DNA from: Rothia nasimurium
GTDB taxonomy: Bacteria > Actinomycetota > Actinomycetes > Actinomycetales > Micrococcaceae
Assembly (NCBI RefSeq): GCF_928392795.1
Contig: NZ_CAKMTJ010000001.1
Location: 62,001-126,000 of the forward strand
DNA length: 64,000 bases
Direction of reading: 5' to 3'
Shown here: positions 10,254 through 19,961 of the stretch, piece by piece
Layout: each line of letters starts with the position of its first letter
How positions within the stretch are numbered: position 1 is the first letter of the stretch
Notes under the pieces: model-generated
Databases searched by the model: none
Told to the model about the DNA's origin: nothing
The model's input: the letters and a program-made list of their open reading frames with translations, nothing else
Position numbers and translations under genes: made by a program

Positions 10254-11564
10254 GTGCTGACCGCTTTTGGACGGGCCTTCAAGACGCCCGACCTGCGTAA
10301 TAAGCTGCTGTTCACCCTGGGTATTATCGTGATTTACCGTGTGGGCGTCTTCATCCCCGCCCCCGGTGTCTCCTACGGAAATGTGCAGCAGTGCCTGTCG
10401 ACCGTTACCGCAACCGGTGGCGTTTACGACATGATTAACCTCTTTAGCGGTGGCGCCCTGCTCCAGCTGTCGATTTTTGCCCTGGGCGTTATGCCTTACA
10501 TTACCGCGAGCATTATTGTTCAGTTGCTTCGCGTGGTCATTCCCCGCTTCCAGCAGCTCCATGAGGAAGGTGCCCAGGGGCAGACCAAGCTGACCCAGTA
10601 CACCCGTTACCTCACTATTCTGCTGGCCTTGCTGAACGCTACCACCATCGTCTCGTTGGCTCGTTCCGGTATGCTCCTGCAAGGTTGCACCCTGCCGATC
10701 ATCCCCGATGATGGTATCTGGAACATTCTGCTGATTATTACCGCTTTGACCGCAGGTACCGGTGTGGTCATGTGGCTGGGTGAACAGATTACTGAAAAGG
10801 GCGTGGGCAACGGTATGTCCCTGCTAATTTTCACCTCAATCGCAGCGTCCTTCCCCTCCGCTTTTGGTTCCATTCTGCAGACCCAGGGTTGGGGCATCTT
10901 CTCCGCAGTTGTAGCGGTCGGCCTGCTGGTCATCGTAGCCGTTGTCTTCGTTGAACAGTCCCAGCGCCGCATCCCCGTTCAGTACGCCAAGCGAATGATT
11001 GGCCGCCGCACCATCGGCGGTACCACCACCTACATTCCTCTCAAGGTCAACATGGCCGGCGTTATCCCCATCATCTTCGCTTCCTCCATGCTGATGGTGC
11101 CCGGCCTCATCGCCCAGTTCAACACCCCCTCAGACGGCTCAGCCCCGCCTGAATGGGTCAACTGGATCAACACCTACCTGGTCATGGGCGATCACCCGCT
11201 CTACATGACCCTCTACTTCCTGCTCATTCTGGGCTTCGCCTACTTCTACGTTTCCATCACCTTCAATACCGAAGAAGTTGCGGGCAACATGAAGAAGTAC
11301 GGCGGTTTCATCCCCGGTATCCGCGCAGGACGCCCCACCCAGGAGTACCTGAGCTACGTGCTCAACCGTATTACCCTGCCTGGCGCCATCTACGTAGCAG
11401 TACTAGCGCTCCTGCCGCTGGTAGCCTTCGTCCTCTTCGGCGCCAACCAGAATTTCCCGCTCGGCGGTGCCTCACTGCTGATCGTTATCGGTGTCGGTCT
11501 TGATACCGTCAAGCAAATCGACGCCCAGCTCCAACAACGCAACTACGAAGGACTACTACGATGA
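10254..11564 (+). CDS. secY: Protein translocase subunit SecY
   Basis: The 436-residue product is the SecYEG channel subunit. It has the expected ten hydrophobic segments, the opening MLTAFGRAFKTPDLRNKLLFT, the helix 2 region GGALLQLSIFALGVMPYITA and a C-terminal GGASLLIVIGVGLDTVKQ. The GTG start at 10254 is chosen because the overlapping ATG at 10252 runs into a stop after one codon and AGGAGG lies just upstream. Its last bases overlap adk by 4, giving tight secY-adk coupling. Confidence 0.96.
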   Translation: MLTAFGRAFKTPDLRNKLLFTLGIIVIYRVGVFIPAPGVSYGNVQQCLSTVTATGGVYDMINLFSGGALLQLSIFALGVMPYITASIIVQLLRVVIPRFQQLHEEGAQGQTKLTQYTRYLTILLALLNATTIVSLARSGMLLQGCTLPIIPDDGIWNILLIITALTAGTGVVMWLGEQITEKGVGNGMSLLIFTSIAASFPSAFGSILQTQGWGIFSAVVAVGLLVIVAVVFVEQSQRRIPVQYAKRMIGRRTIGGTTTYIPLKVNMAGVIPIIFASSMLMVPGLIAQFNTPSDGSAPPEWVNWINTYLVMGDHPLYMTLYFLLILGFAYFYVSITFNTEEVAGNMKKYGGFIPGIRAGRPTQEYLSYVLNRITLPGAIYVAVLALLPLVAFVLFGANQNFPLGGASLLIVIGVGLDTVKQIDAQLQQRNYEGLLR

Positions 11565-12124
11565 ACCGTTTGCTCATCATTGGCCCTCCCGGCGCCGGTA
11601 AAGGCACCCAGGCCGTCAAAATCGCTGAAAAGCTGAACATCCCCGCTATTTCCACCGGTGACATCTTCCGCAAGAACATCAAGGAAGAAACCGAGCTGGG
11701 CAAGGAAGCTAAGAGCTACATTGACTCTGGCAACCTGGTTCCCGACTCAGTCACCAACCGTATGGTGCGCGCCCGCCTGGCAGAGGATGATACCGCTAAC
11801 GGCTTCCTGCTCGATGGCTACCCCCGCAACACTGCCCAGGTCGGTGAACTGGATACAATCCTGGCAGACATGGGCCAGGAAATCGGCCAGGTTCTCCTGC
11901 TGGTTGCTGACAACGACGAACTGGTCGAACGTCTGCTGGGCCGTGCCGCTAAGGAAGGCCGCTCAGACGACAACGAAGAGGTCATCCGCCACCGCCTCAA
12001 GGTCTACGAAGAAGAAACCGCACCCCTCGTAGCTATCTACACGGAGCGTGGCCTCGTGACCGAAATCGACGGCCTCGGAGAGATCGACGAAGTCACCACC
12101 CGAATCATGGACGCACTCAAGTAA
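11561..12124 (+). CDS. adk: Adenylate kinase
   Basis: The 187-residue enzyme interconverts ATP + AMP and 2 ADP. It has the P-loop IGPPGAGKGTQ near residue 7, the AMP-binding STGDIFR and the DGYPRN motif. The lid segment is the short type without a zinc-binding insertion (LLGRAAKEGRSDDNEEV), which explains the length below 200. It overlaps the secY 3' end by 4 bases. Confidence 0.96.
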   Translation: MNRLLIIGPPGAGKGTQAVKIAEKLNIPAISTGDIFRKNIKEETELGKEAKSYIDSGNLVPDSVTNRMVRARLAEDDTANGFLLDGYPRNTAQVGELDTILADMGQEIGQVLLLVADNDELVERLLGRAAKEGRSDDNEEVIRHRLKVYEEETAPLVAIYTERGLVTEIDGLGEIDEVTTRIMDALK

Positions 12125-12135
12125 ACGTCCGCTGC

Positions 12136-12173
12136 ACCTGTGCCCCCGGTCATTGCGGGGGGCACAGGTTTTT
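12136..12173 (+). terminator. Intrinsic terminator after adk
   Basis: ACCTGTGCCCCC (12136-12147) pairs with GGGGGCACAGGT (ending 12169), followed by a short T run to 12173. It ends the secY-adk unit. Confidence 0.88.
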
Positions 12174-12234
12174 AAAGCAGACTGGTGTAGTTTGACTCCA
12201 CCACGCCCCACAAACCTAGCCAGGAAAGAGCACT

Positions 12235-13068
12235 ATGCGCCGCATCGAATACAAAACAGACCGCCAGCTTGCTGAAATGGCCAGAGCAGGTGTGATCACC
12301 TCCCGCGCCCTGGACGCAGCGGTAGCAGCTGCCGCCCCCGGCGTCACCACCGCCGAACTCGATACGGTCTTCCGCGGCGTCCTCGCTGAACACGGCGCAG
12401 GCTCCAACTTCCTGGGCTACTACGACTACCCAGCAACCATCTGCACCTCAGTCAACGACGAGGTCGTTCACGGAATCCCCGGACCCCGCGTCCTGCACGA
12501 CGGAGACATAATCTCCATTGACGGCGGTGCTACCGTCCAGGACGCCCGCGGCACCACCTGGCACGGCGACTCAGCCCGTACCGCCCTCATCGGCGAGGTC
12601 TCAGAGGCCCGCCGTGAGCTCTCAGAAATCACCCGCGCAGCCCTCTGGCACGGTATCGCAGCCCTCGCCACCGCCAAAAAAATTGGTGAAGTCGGCTTCG
12701 CCATCGAAAACTTCGTTCGAGAAGAAACCGGCGACAAATACGGGATCATCGAAGACTTCGTAGGCCACGGCATCGGTACCTCCATGCATATGGCCCCCGA
12801 CGTCCTCAACTACGCCGCCCGCGACCTCGGCCCCCGTGTCAAAAAGGGCATGGCCTTCGCCATCGAACCCATGCTCGTGACCGGTGGAATCGAAACCGTT
12901 ACCCTCGAGGACGACTGGACCATCAAAACCGTCGATGGGGGAGACGCCTGCCAGTGGGAACACTCCGTCTGCGTGCACTCCGAAGGTATCTGGGTTCTCA
13001 CCGCAGAGGACGGCGGCGCCTCCGAACTCTCCAAACTCGGCGTCACCGTCAAACCCATCCCCGCCTAA
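12235..13068 (+). CDS. map: Methionine aminopeptidase, type I
   Basis: The 277-residue enzyme removes the initiator methionine from nascent proteins. The pita-bread fold ligands are visible: HGIPGPRVLHDGDIISIDGGA, with the first metal Asp in IDGG, the second in WHGDSART, the His in GHGIGTSMH, and the two Glu in AIEPML and WEHSVCV. There is no N-terminal zinc extension. The position after secY-adk is typical of actinobacteria. ATG with AGGAAAG upstream. Confidence 0.94.
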   Translation: MRRIEYKTDRQLAEMARAGVITSRALDAAVAAAAPGVTTAELDTVFRGVLAEHGAGSNFLGYYDYPATICTSVNDEVVHGIPGPRVLHDGDIISIDGGATVQDARGTTWHGDSARTALIGEVSEARRELSEITRAALWHGIAALATAKKIGEVGFAIENFVREETGDKYGIIEDFVGHGIGTSMHMAPDVLNYAARDLGPRVKKGMAFAIEPMLVTGGIETVTLEDDWTIKTVDGGDACQWEHSVCVHSEGIWVLTAEDGGASELSKLGVTVKPIPA

Positions 13069-13122
13069 ACCTCGTAACCTGCCCCTCCGCGTCCGCCCCG
13101 CATCGCACCGAAAGCAGCAGCC

Positions 13123-14304
13123 ATGACCGAAACCACCAGCGTCCCCCTGGAAATCTCCAGCGCCCGCCCTGAACCCGGCCAAATCATCCTCAAAGCCCCC
13201 CGCCGCGGCAAACCCCCGCGCCACATCGCAGACTTCGACATGGCCGGCCGTCGCGCCTTCCTCGAAGAACTTGGCTACAAGCCCTTCCGAGCCGCCCAGC
13301 TCTCCAAGCACTACTTCGAACGCCTCGTCAACGACCCGGCCCAGATGACCGACCTGCCCGCAGCAGAACGCGAAAAAATGGTCGCCGACGCCATGCCCCA
13401 GCTGCTCACCACCGTCCGCACCCTCGAAGCCGACGGCGGCGACACCCTCAAAGTCGTCCACCGCCTCTTCGACGGAGCCCTCGTCGAATCCGTCATTATG
13501 CGCTACGACAACCGCGTCACCATGTGCATCTCATCCCAAGCAGGCTGCGGCATGAACTGCCCCTTCTGCGCCACCGGCCAGCAGGGCCTCACCCGCAACC
13601 TCTCAACCGCCGAAATCGTCGAACAGGTCATCGCAGGCGCCCGCTACCTCAAAAACATGAAGGGCCTCGAACAGGCCGAAGGCGGCTCCGAAGACACCCG
13701 CCCCCTGCGCGTCTCCAACATCGTCTTCATGGGCATGGGTGAAGCCCTCGCCAACTACAAAGCCACCATGGGAGCCGTCCATCGCCTGATTGACCCCGCC
13801 CCCGAAGGCCTGGGCATCTCCGCCCGCGGTATCACCATGTCCACAGTCGGTCTCGTCCCCGGCATCCGCAAATTTGAGCTAGAAAAACTCCCCATCACCC
13901 TAGCCCTCTCCCTCCACGCCCCCGACGACGAGCTCCGTGACGAGCTCATCCCCATCAACCAGCGCTGGAAAGTCGACGAAACCCTCGACGCCGCCTACGA
14001 CTACTACAGGACCACCGGCCGTCGCATCTCCATCGAATACGCCCTCATCCGCGACATCAACGACCAGGGCTGGCGCGCCGACCTCCTCGGCAAAAAACTT
14101 GCCTCCCGCGGACGCGGCTGGGTACACGTCAACCCCATTCCGCTGAACCCCACCCCCGGCTCCAAATGGACAGCCTCCCGCAAGGGCGTCGAACAAAACT
14201 TCGTTGAACGCCTACGCGCCCACGGCATCCCCACCACCGTACGCGATACCCGCGGAAGTGACATCGACGGTGCCTGCGGCCAGCTGGCAGCTAAAGAAGA
14301 CTAA
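13123..14304 (+). CDS. rlmN: Dual-specificity RNA methyltransferase RlmN
   Basis: The 393-residue radical-SAM enzyme methylates C2 of A2503 in 23S rRNA and A37 in some tRNAs. The [4Fe-4S] cysteines are Cys142, Cys146 and Cys149 (CGMNCPFC). GMGEALANY binds SAM, and the C-terminal methyl-carrier Cys is Cys385 in DGACGQL. The N-terminal accessory region has [19 protein letters not shown]. It is 54 bases after map and may be co-transcribed with it. Confidence 0.95.
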   Translation: MTETTSVPLEISSARPEPGQIILKAPRRGKPPRHIADFDMAGRRAFLEELGYKPFRAAQLSKHYFERLVNDPAQMTDLPAAEREKMVADAMPQLLTTVRTLEADGGDTLKVVHRLFDGALVESVIMRYDNRVTMCISSQAGCGMNCPFCATGQQGLTRNLSTAEIVEQVIAGARYLKNMKGLEQAEGGSEDTRPLRVSNIVFMGMGEALANYKATMGAVHRLIDPAPEGLGISARGITMSTVGLVPGIRKFELEKLPITLALSLHAPDDELRDELIPINQRWKVDETLDAAYDYYRTTGRRISIEYALIRDINDQGWRADLLGKKLASRGRGWVHVNPIPLNPTPGSKWTASRKGVEQNFVERLRAHGIPTTVRDTRGSDIDGACGQLAAKED

Positions 14305-14531
14305 ACGAAATACGCAGGACAGGACGCTCCTTAGCCGACTAACCTTCTTGACCTCGCGCCGGGGCGCTACTGATTTACGACCCGCCTTGCGGCGGATTCC
14401 GTTCGCTCCTATGTGCTCGCGCGCTCGCACCCGCTCACTTCATCCCAGCCAGCAGGCTGACAGCGCATCCGCCGCGCTTAGCGGTGTGGAGTCAGGTCAG
14501 CTTGCTACGGGAGCGCCCTGCCCCTGCGCTT

Positions 14532-14596
14532 AAGCCCCGGACCTTAATGTGAAGCTCGCTATGTTTTGCGAAAACCATTAACATTCCGGGGCTTTT
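14532..14596 (+). terminator. Probable terminator after rlmN
   Basis: AAGCCCCGGA (14532-14541) pairs perfectly with TCCGGGGCTT (14585-14594), with an inner TTAATG/CATTAA pairing, followed by a short T run to 14596. The loop is long, so strength is uncertain. Confidence 0.6.
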
Positions 14597-14612
14597 GCCG
14601 TATATTAGTTTG

Positions 14613-14640
14613 TTGGTTGTCTGTGCCATGCGTTTAGTAC
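14613..14640 (+). promoter_or_regulatory. Candidate promoter for infA-rpmJ-rpsMK
   Basis: TTGGTT (14613-14618) is separated by 16 bases from TAGTAC (14635-14640). It lies just downstream of the probable rlmN terminator and about 100 bases before infA, where a promoter is needed. Both hexamers are imperfect. Confidence 0.35.
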
Positions 14641-14744
14641 GCAAGCGGAGCGGTACCCGAACCCGGGAGAACGCACCGAACACAGAAAAAACACTACCAA
14701 GAGCCCCCAAGACACCTTGGGAGCACGAAAGTAAAGCGGAGGAT

Positions 14745-14966
14745 ATGGCCAAGAAAGACGGCGTCATCGAGATTGAAGGTACCGTGGTCGAAGCACTGCC
14801 CAACGCATCATTCCGCGTTGAGCTGGACAACGGACACAAAGTACTTGCACACATCTCAGGCAAGATGCGTCAGCACTACATTCGAATCCTGCCTGAGGAC
14901 CGAGTAGTAGTCGAGCTCAGCCCCTACGACCTCTCACGCGGTCGTATCGTCTACCGCTACAAGTAA
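14745..14966 (+). CDS. infA: Translation initiation factor IF-1
   Basis: The 73-residue product is an S1/OB-fold protein with the full IF-1 pattern [20 protein letters not shown], then [20 protein letters not shown] and ending [11 protein letters not shown]. It occupies the ribosomal A site during initiation. The reading frame extends upstream to 14595, but the conserved start and GCGGAGG at about 14736 support 14745. Confidence 0.97.
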   Translation: MAKKDGVIEIEGTVVEALPNASFRVELDNGHKVLAHISGKMRQHYIRILPEDRVVVELSPYDLSRGRIVYRYK

Positions 14967-15109
14967 ACACGAGCACCAAACGTCGCTAACCAGCGGCGTT
15001 TACGCCGTGTAAAAGGGGTAAACCGTTCTCCCACCGGCTAGCCGGACACAGAACCTCTTACCCCGCCCGTCCAAAAGCATTAGCTGAAACATCAACGCAA
15101 AGGAATGCG

Positions 15110-15223
15110 ATGAAGGTCAAGCCGAGCGTTAAGCCGATCTGCGACAAGTGCAAAGTGATCCGCCGTCACGGTGTGGTCATGGTGATCTGCGAAAACCCGC
15201 GCCACAAGCAGCGCCAGGGCTAA
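15110..15223 (+). CDS. rpmJ: 50S ribosomal protein L36
   Basis: This 37-residue gene reads [19 protein letters not shown] at its start and ends [10 protein letters not shown]. It is the zinc-binding form of L36: Cys11, Cys14, Cys27 and His32 are all present. AAAGGA lies just upstream of the ATG. It sits between infA and rpsM, as in most actinobacteria. Confidence 0.95.
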   Translation: MKVKPSVKPICDKCKVIRRHGVVMVICENPRHKQRQG

Positions 15224-15383
15224 TCACTAGCCAACGCTGACAAGACCACCACACCAGGTGGCACAACAGAAAATGGCACCGCTCCTGCCCACAAAAGCAG
15301 GATACCTCCGGGCACAGAGGCCGGGGACCGGGACAACCGGGCAGTGATGTCACAGACCTCTGCGAAAACAAGGAGAACGCCCC

Positions 15384-15752
15384 ATGGCACGTCTCGCTGG
15401 AGTCGATATTCCCCGCGAAAAGCGCGTGGAAATTGCTCTTACTTACATCTACGGCGTGGGCAAGACCCGTGCAAAAGAAGCGCTTGCTGCAACCGGTGTT
15501 GACCCCAACACCCGCGTCAAGGACCTTGACGATACCCAGCTCGTAGCACTTCGTGACTTCATCGAAGGCAACTACAAGGTTGAAGGTGACCTTCGCCGCG
15601 AGGTTGCTGCCGACATCCGCCGCAAGGTAGAAATCGGTAGCTACCAGGGTCTGCGTCACCGCCGTGGCCTTCCCGTACACGGCCAGCGCACCAAGACCAA
15701 CGCACGTACCCGCAAGGGCCCGAAGCGTACCGTCGCAGGTAAGAAGAAGTAA
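15384..15752 (+). CDS. rpsM: 30S ribosomal protein S13
   Basis: The 122-residue product begins [20 protein letters not shown] and has [14 protein letters not shown] and the C-terminal [21 protein letters not shown]13 contacts the P-site tRNA and the large subunit. It is preceded by a 160-base spacer with no gene and by AGGAGA before the ATG. Confidence 0.97.
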   Translation: MARLAGVDIPREKRVEIALTYIYGVGKTRAKEALAATGVDPNTRVKDLDDTQLVALRDFIEGNYKVEGDLRREVAADIRRKVEIGSYQGLRHRRGLPVHGQRTKTNARTRKGPKRTVAGKKK

Positions 15753-15823
15753 ACAGTGTTGCCTCAGTCTTGCACATCGCGTAAGACCAACACTTCAACC
15801 AAAACTTTGTAGGAGAATCAAAA

Positions 15824-16228
15824 ATGCCTCCCAAGACTCGCGCAGCGGCCAAGCGTACCGGCCGCCGCAAGGTTTCCAAGAACATTGTTGCCGGTCAGGC
15901 ACACATCAAGTCAACCTTCAACAACACCATCGTTTCAATCACTGATCCCTCTGGTGCTGTTATTTCCTGGTCATCCGCCGGCGAAATGGGCTTCAAGGGT
16001 TCACGTAAGTCAACCCCCTACGCAGCTCAGATGGCCGCTGAGACCGCTGCAAAGCGCGCTCAGGAACACGGTGTCCGCAAGGTAGACGTTTTCGTCAAGG
16101 GCCCCGGCCCCGGTCGCGAAACCGCTATCCGCTCACTCCAGGCTACCGGCCTCGAAGTTGGCTCCATCCAGGACGTCACCCCCGTTGCCCACAACGGCTG
16201 CCGTCCTCCGAAGCGCCGCCACGTCTAA
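15824..16228 (+). CDS. rpsK: 30S ribosomal protein S11
   Basis: The 134-residue product carries [33 protein letters not shown] and the C-terminal [18 protein letters not shown], all diagnostic for S11, a platform protein. rpsD (S4), which follows S11 in some bacteria, is absent; rpoA is next after 146 bases. Confidence 0.97.
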   Translation: MPPKTRAAAKRTGRRKVSKNIVAGQAHIKSTFNNTIVSITDPSGAVISWSSAGEMGFKGSRKSTPYAAQMAAETAAKRAQEHGVRKVDVFVKGPGPGRETAIRSLQATGLEVGSIQDVTPVAHNGCRPPKRRHV

Positions 16229-16374
16229 GCCCCACCGGCTAGACGCGTCCCGAACATCGGGCGACCCGCAACCCACCGGCTGCAGGTCAATGAACAGACT
16301 GCTTCGTCTGCTTCCTCACTCGTTTTTCCCAACCTGTGAGCTCATATAGCGGATGCTCACCGAAAGGAAACATA

Positions 16375-17370
16375 GTGCTCATTGCACAGCGCCCCATCCT
16401 GCGTGAAGAACACGTATCGGAAAACCGTTCACGCTTCACCATCGAGCCCCTCGAACCCGGCTTCGGCTACACCCTGGGTAACTCCCTCCGCCGCACCCTT
16501 CTCTCATCCATCCCCGGTGCCGCTGTAACCAGCATCCGCATCGACGGTGTGCTGCACGAATTCAGCACTGTAGAAGGTGTGACCGAGGACGTCACCGAGA
16601 TCATCTTGAACATCAAGAAGCTCTCCATCTCATCAGAGAACGACGAGCCCGTCATCGCCTACCTGCGCAAGCAGGGCGAAGGTGAACTCACCGCAGGCGA
16701 CATCGAGGTGCCCGCAGGCGTCGAGATCCACAACCCGGACCTCCACATCGCAACCCTCAACAACCGCGCAAACTTCAACGCAGAACTGACCATCGAACGC
16801 GGCCGCGGCTACGTCTCGGCAGCACAGAACAAGTCAGGTGACGCAGAAATCGGCCGCATCCCGGTCGACTCCATCTACTCACCCGTCCTCAAGGTCACCT
16901 TCCGCGTCAGCGCAACCCGTGTTGAGCAGCGCACCGACTTCGACTCCCTCACCCTGGACGTCGAAACCAAGGAAGCAATTGCTCCCCGCGACGCAGTCGC
17001 ATCAGCAGGCAACACCCTCGTTGAGCTCTTCGGCCTCGCCCGCGAACTCAACACCGCCGCTGAAGGTATCGAAGTTGGCCCGTCACCCGCTGACGAGTCA
17101 ATGGCCGCAGACCTGGCTCTGCCCATCGAAGACCTGGACATGACCGTCCGCTCCTACAACTGCCTCAAGCGCGAAGGCATCCACACCGTGGGTGAACTCG
17201 TGACCCGCAGCGAAGCAGACCTCATGGACATCCGCAACTTCGGTGCCAAGTCCATCGACGAAGTCAAGGCAAAGCTCACCGAGCTCGGCCTGTCCCTCAA
17301 GGACTCACCCGCCGGAATGGACCTCTCAGCCCGCCTGCAGGACGACGACAGCTACGGCAGCGACTACTAA
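16375..17370 (+). CDS. rpoA: RNA polymerase subunit alpha
   Basis: The 331-residue product has the alpha N-terminal dimerisation domain ([19 protein letters not shown]) and the C-terminal DNA- and regulator-binding domain ([20 protein letters not shown], then [16 protein letters not shown]) joined by an acidic linker. A GTG start at 16375 is chosen: GAAAGGA lies about 7 bases upstream and family members begin MLIAQRP. An in-frame ATG at 16336 would add 13 unconserved residues. Confidence 0.95.
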   Translation: MLIAQRPILREEHVSENRSRFTIEPLEPGFGYTLGNSLRRTLLSSIPGAAVTSIRIDGVLHEFSTVEGVTEDVTEIILNIKKLSISSENDEPVIAYLRKQGEGELTAGDIEVPAGVEIHNPDLHIATLNNRANFNAELTIERGRGYVSAAQNKSGDAEIGRIPVDSIYSPVLKVTFRVSATRVEQRTDFDSLTLDVETKEAIAPRDAVASAGNTLVELFGLARELNTAAEGIEVGPSPADESMAADLALPIEDLDMTVRSYNCLKREGIHTVGELVTRSEADLMDIRNFGAKSIDEVKAKLTELGLSLKDSPAGMDLSARLQDDDSYGSDY

Positions 17371-17468
17371 GACACCGGCAGTCAACGCTTCCACGCGTTA
17401 CACCAGTCAAACATCTTTGGTTCCCCTGCCGTGAGGCAGTAAGGAACGGCAAACCAGGAGAATAAATT

Positions 17469-18149
17469 ATGCCTACTCCCACTAAGGGTCCCCGCCTCGG
17501 CGGATCACCGACCCACGAGCGCATCATGCTGAACAACCTGTCTCAGCAGCTCTTCGAGCACAAGCGCATCACCACCACCGTTACCAAGGCAAAGCGTCTG
17601 CGCCCCGTCGCCGAGCGTCTGATCACCTTCGCAAAGAAGGGCGACCTCAACGCACGCCGCCGCGTCCTGCGCTCCATCGGTAACAAGACCGTAGTCCACG
17701 AGCTCTTCACCGTCATTGCCCCCGCAATGGCAGAGCGCCCCGGTGGCTACACCCGCATCACCAAGATCGGTAACCGCAAGGGCGACAACGCCCCCATGGC
17801 AGTTATCGAACTGGTCATGGAGCCCGTTGCAACCGCAGCAGCTGTTTCAGAAGCTACCAAGGTAGCAGAGACCGCAGCACCCGCAGCAGAAGAGACCAAG
17901 GCAGCAGCAACCGCAGCAGCTGAGTCCTCAGACCTGCCCGCAGGCGCACACGCAGCAACCGAGAACGGCGAAGCTCCCGAGGGCTTCGAAATCAAGGGTA
18001 ACGCTGACTCCATGAAGTACCACGTACCCGGCTCACGCTGGTACGCAAACACCCAGGCTGAAATCTGGTTCGACACCAAGGAATCAGCTGAAGCAGCAGG
18101 TTACGCACCTGCCGGTGGTGCAGCAGCACAGACCATCTCCGAAGACTAA
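17469..18149 (+). CDS. rplQ: 50S ribosomal protein L17 with C-terminal add-on domain
   Basis: Residues 1-118 are a complete L17 ([20 protein letters not shown], then [15 protein letters not shown]). Residues ~119-171 are an Ala/Glu-rich linker. The last ~55 residues form a distinct small domain with [19 protein letters not shown] and [16 protein letters not shown]. That pattern (KGN..S..YHVPGS..Y, then W/F and AGY) recurs at the end of several actinobacterial proteins; its role is unknown to me. L17 in E. coli is only 127 residues. The gene ends at a terminator. Confidence 0.95.
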   Translation: MPTPTKGPRLGGSPTHERIMLNNLSQQLFEHKRITTTVTKAKRLRPVAERLITFAKKGDLNARRRVLRSIGNKTVVHELFTVIAPAMAERPGGYTRITKIGNRKGDNAPMAVIELVMEPVATAAAVSEATKVAETAAPAAEETKAAATAAAESSDLPAGAHAATENGEAPEGFEIKGNADSMKYHVPGSRWYANTQAEIWFDTKESAEAAGYAPAGGAAAQTISED

Positions 18150-18172
18150 TTCTTAGTCACCGGTAGATAAAA

Positions 18173-18209
18173 GGCGGCTCTTCCCCTCACACGGGGGAGA
18201 GCCGCCTTT
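18173..18209 (+). terminator. Intrinsic terminator after rplQ
   Basis: GGCGGCTCTTCCCC (18173-18186) pairs with GGGGGAGAGCCGCC (18193-18206) with a 6-base loop and a short T run. It ends the rpoA-rplQ unit before truA. Confidence 0.85.
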
Positions 18210-18262
18210 GTCTGTAGCGGGTAAAGTGGAGTGAGCCTGTACCCCGCCTTCTAAGGAGAGCC

Positions 18263-19192
18263 GTGACCGAAACCCCCGAGCCGCTATACGAGCCCCGCGT
18301 ACGCGTGCGCCTTGATTTTGCCTACGACGGTGGCCCCTTCGCAGGCTGGGCCAAGCAGCCGGGGCTTATCACCGTCCAGGGAGTCCTCGAAGAAGCCCTG
18401 GCCCTTATCTTCCGCCGCCCCGTCTACACCACGGTAGCTGGGCGGACCGACGCCGGCGTCCACGCCCTGCACCAGGTGGTGCACTTCGACCTTGCCAAGG
18501 ACGCCTGGGAGCGGCTACCCGGGCGCAGCCAGGACGCACCGGCGTCCGCCCTCCGCCGTAAATTGCGCGGGGCACTCAGCAGGGCTCTGGCAGATGCTGA
18601 GGCAGAGCTTGGAATACCATCCCGTCTACAGGGCTATATGCAGCGGGCGATTACTGTCAGTAGCTGCCAGGAGGCCCCAAACGATTTCGACGCCCGCTTC
18701 TCAGCCCTGGAACGCTCCTACCGTTACCTGCTTGAAGACGGGCAGGAAGAGAAGGGCAGTAATCCGCTGAACCGGCAGGTAGCCTGGCAAATCAACCCCG
18801 TACTCGATATAGATCTGATGAACCGTGCCGCCCAGAACCTCTTGGGGCTCAACGACTTTCTCTCCTTCTGCAAGCCCCGCGAAGGCTCCACCACGATTCG
18901 TGAGTTGCGCGAACTTCGGTTTGAGCGGCGGGCGGACGGCCTCATCGAAGCAAACATCAGGGCAGACGCCTTCTGCCACAATATGGTGCGAACCCTCATC
19001 GCCTCACTGGTGATGGTGGGGGAGGGGAAGAAGGACGAAGCCTGGCTGATCTCCCGTATCGAAGAACCCGTGCGAGATTCCCAGGTGCGTCTAGCTGCCC
19101 CGCGCGGTCTGGCCCTAGCCGCTATCACCTACCCCGAGGCGTCCGGCTACGCAGCCCAAAGCGAGAAAGCCCGAAACCTGCGAACCCTCTAA
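18263..19192 (+). CDS. truA: tRNA pseudouridine(38-40) synthase TruA
   Basis: The 309-residue enzyme makes pseudouridine at positions 38-40 of the tRNA anticodon arm. The catalytic Asp63 lies in the motif GRTDAGVHAL. The later LNDFLSFCK and FCHNMVRTLIASLVMVGEGK are TruA-typical. About 45 residues between 75 and 130 form an insertion relative to the E. coli enzyme. GTG start with AAGGAGAG upstream. The location after rplQ is standard. Confidence 0.94.
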   Translation: MTETPEPLYEPRVRVRLDFAYDGGPFAGWAKQPGLITVQGVLEEALALIFRRPVYTTVAGRTDAGVHALHQVVHFDLAKDAWERLPGRSQDAPASALRRKLRGALSRALADAEAELGIPSRLQGYMQRAITVSSCQEAPNDFDARFSALERSYRYLLEDGQEEKGSNPLNRQVAWQINPVLDIDLMNRAAQNLLGLNDFLSFCKPREGSTTIRELRELRFERRADGLIEANIRADAFCHNMVRTLIASLVMVGEGKKDEAWLISRIEEPVRDSQVRLAAPRGLALAAITYPEASGYAAQSEKARNLRTL

Positions 19193-19210
19193 ATCACAAG
19201 CCTGTGATTT
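19191..19210 (+). terminator. Short inverted repeat at the truA 3' end
   Basis: AAATCACA (19191-19198) and TGTGATTT (19203-19210) form a perfect 8-bp stem with a 4-base loop starting in the truA stop codon. AT-rich and weak, it could be a terminator or a protein-binding site. The following 270 bases up to rplM hold no gene and presumably the rplM promoter/leader. Confidence 0.4.
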
Positions 19211-19482
19211 AAACGTGAGGTCGGTCAAAACCCCGTCTTTAAAGGGCTAAGCCCTGGATTAAGAGACTTAAACTCTGTATAGTTTCATACGTTGTGCGTA
19301 TACCGCCCTCATTTCGTACCCTGTTCTTCGGTCTAGTTGCAGGACAATAACGGGGAACAAGAGGTCTGAGGAAATCGGTAACGCAGATGCGTTTGGCCCT
19401 CACCCAAACCCTGCGAAAACGCACCTATGTAAACCAGCGCGATACCCAACTAGCGCTACAAGAAACGAGAAAAGGCGAAATT

Positions 19483-19926
19483 TTGCGCACTTACACTCCG
19501 AAGTCAGGCGACAACAACCGCCAGTGGCACATCATCGATGCCTCTGATGTTGTTCTCGGCCGTCTCGCAAGCCAGACCGCAATCCTGCTGCGCGGCAAGC
19601 ACAAGCCCACCTTCGCACCCCACGTTGACATGGGTGACTCCGTCATCATCATCAACGCTGAAAAGGTTGCACTGACCGGTGCCAAGCTTGAGCAGAAGCG
19701 TGCCTACCGCCACTCCGGTTACCCCGGTGGTCTGAAGTCAGTCAACTACGCCGAACTGCTGGAAACCAACCCCGTTCGCGCCGTAGAAAAGGCTGTTAAG
19801 GGCATGCTCCCCAAGAACAAGCTGGCTGCCCAGCAGCTCAAGAACCTCAAGGTCTACGCAGGTTCCGAGCACCCCCACGCAGCTCAGCAGCCCAAGACCT
19901 ACGAATTCACCCAGGTTGCCCAGTAA
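19483..19926 (+). CDS. rplM: 50S ribosomal protein L13
   Basis: The 147-residue product has the L13 pattern [37 protein letters not shown] and [12 protein letters not shown]13 is an early assembly protein. The start is a TTG at 19483: the frame is open up to 19387, but conservation begins at RTYTPKSGD and AAAGG lies 7 bases upstream. A TTG start in a highly expressed gene is unusual. rpsI follows, as usual. Confidence 0.92.
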   Translation: MRTYTPKSGDNNRQWHIIDASDVVLGRLASQTAILLRGKHKPTFAPHVDMGDSVIIINAEKVALTGAKLEQKRAYRHSGYPGGLKSVNYAELLETNPVRAVEKAVKGMLPKNKLAAQQLKNLKVYAGSEHPHAAQQPKTYEFTQVAQ

Positions 19927-19961
19927 TTCGGGCCTACGAAAGAACTATTAAAGGAGACATC

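Larger units (their letters stand above)
14305..14744 (+). other. Non-coding spacer between rlmN and infA
   Basis: This 440-base stretch shows no protein-like coding and no tRNA. Its first 220 bases are GC-rich with many short inverted pieces. The part near 14450 (GCCAGCAGG..CAGC) faintly resembles, on the minus strand, the structured repeats at 38038 and 43113, but I cannot establish relationship by eye. A long stem-loop at 14532-14596 and a possible promoter at 14613-14640 lie in the 3' half. Confidence 0.5.

Noticed and set aside
14305..14540. tRNA or further copy of the structured repeat
   Set aside because: No cloverleaf with T-loop and CCA-side stem could be formed, and similarity to the repeat core is too weak by eye.
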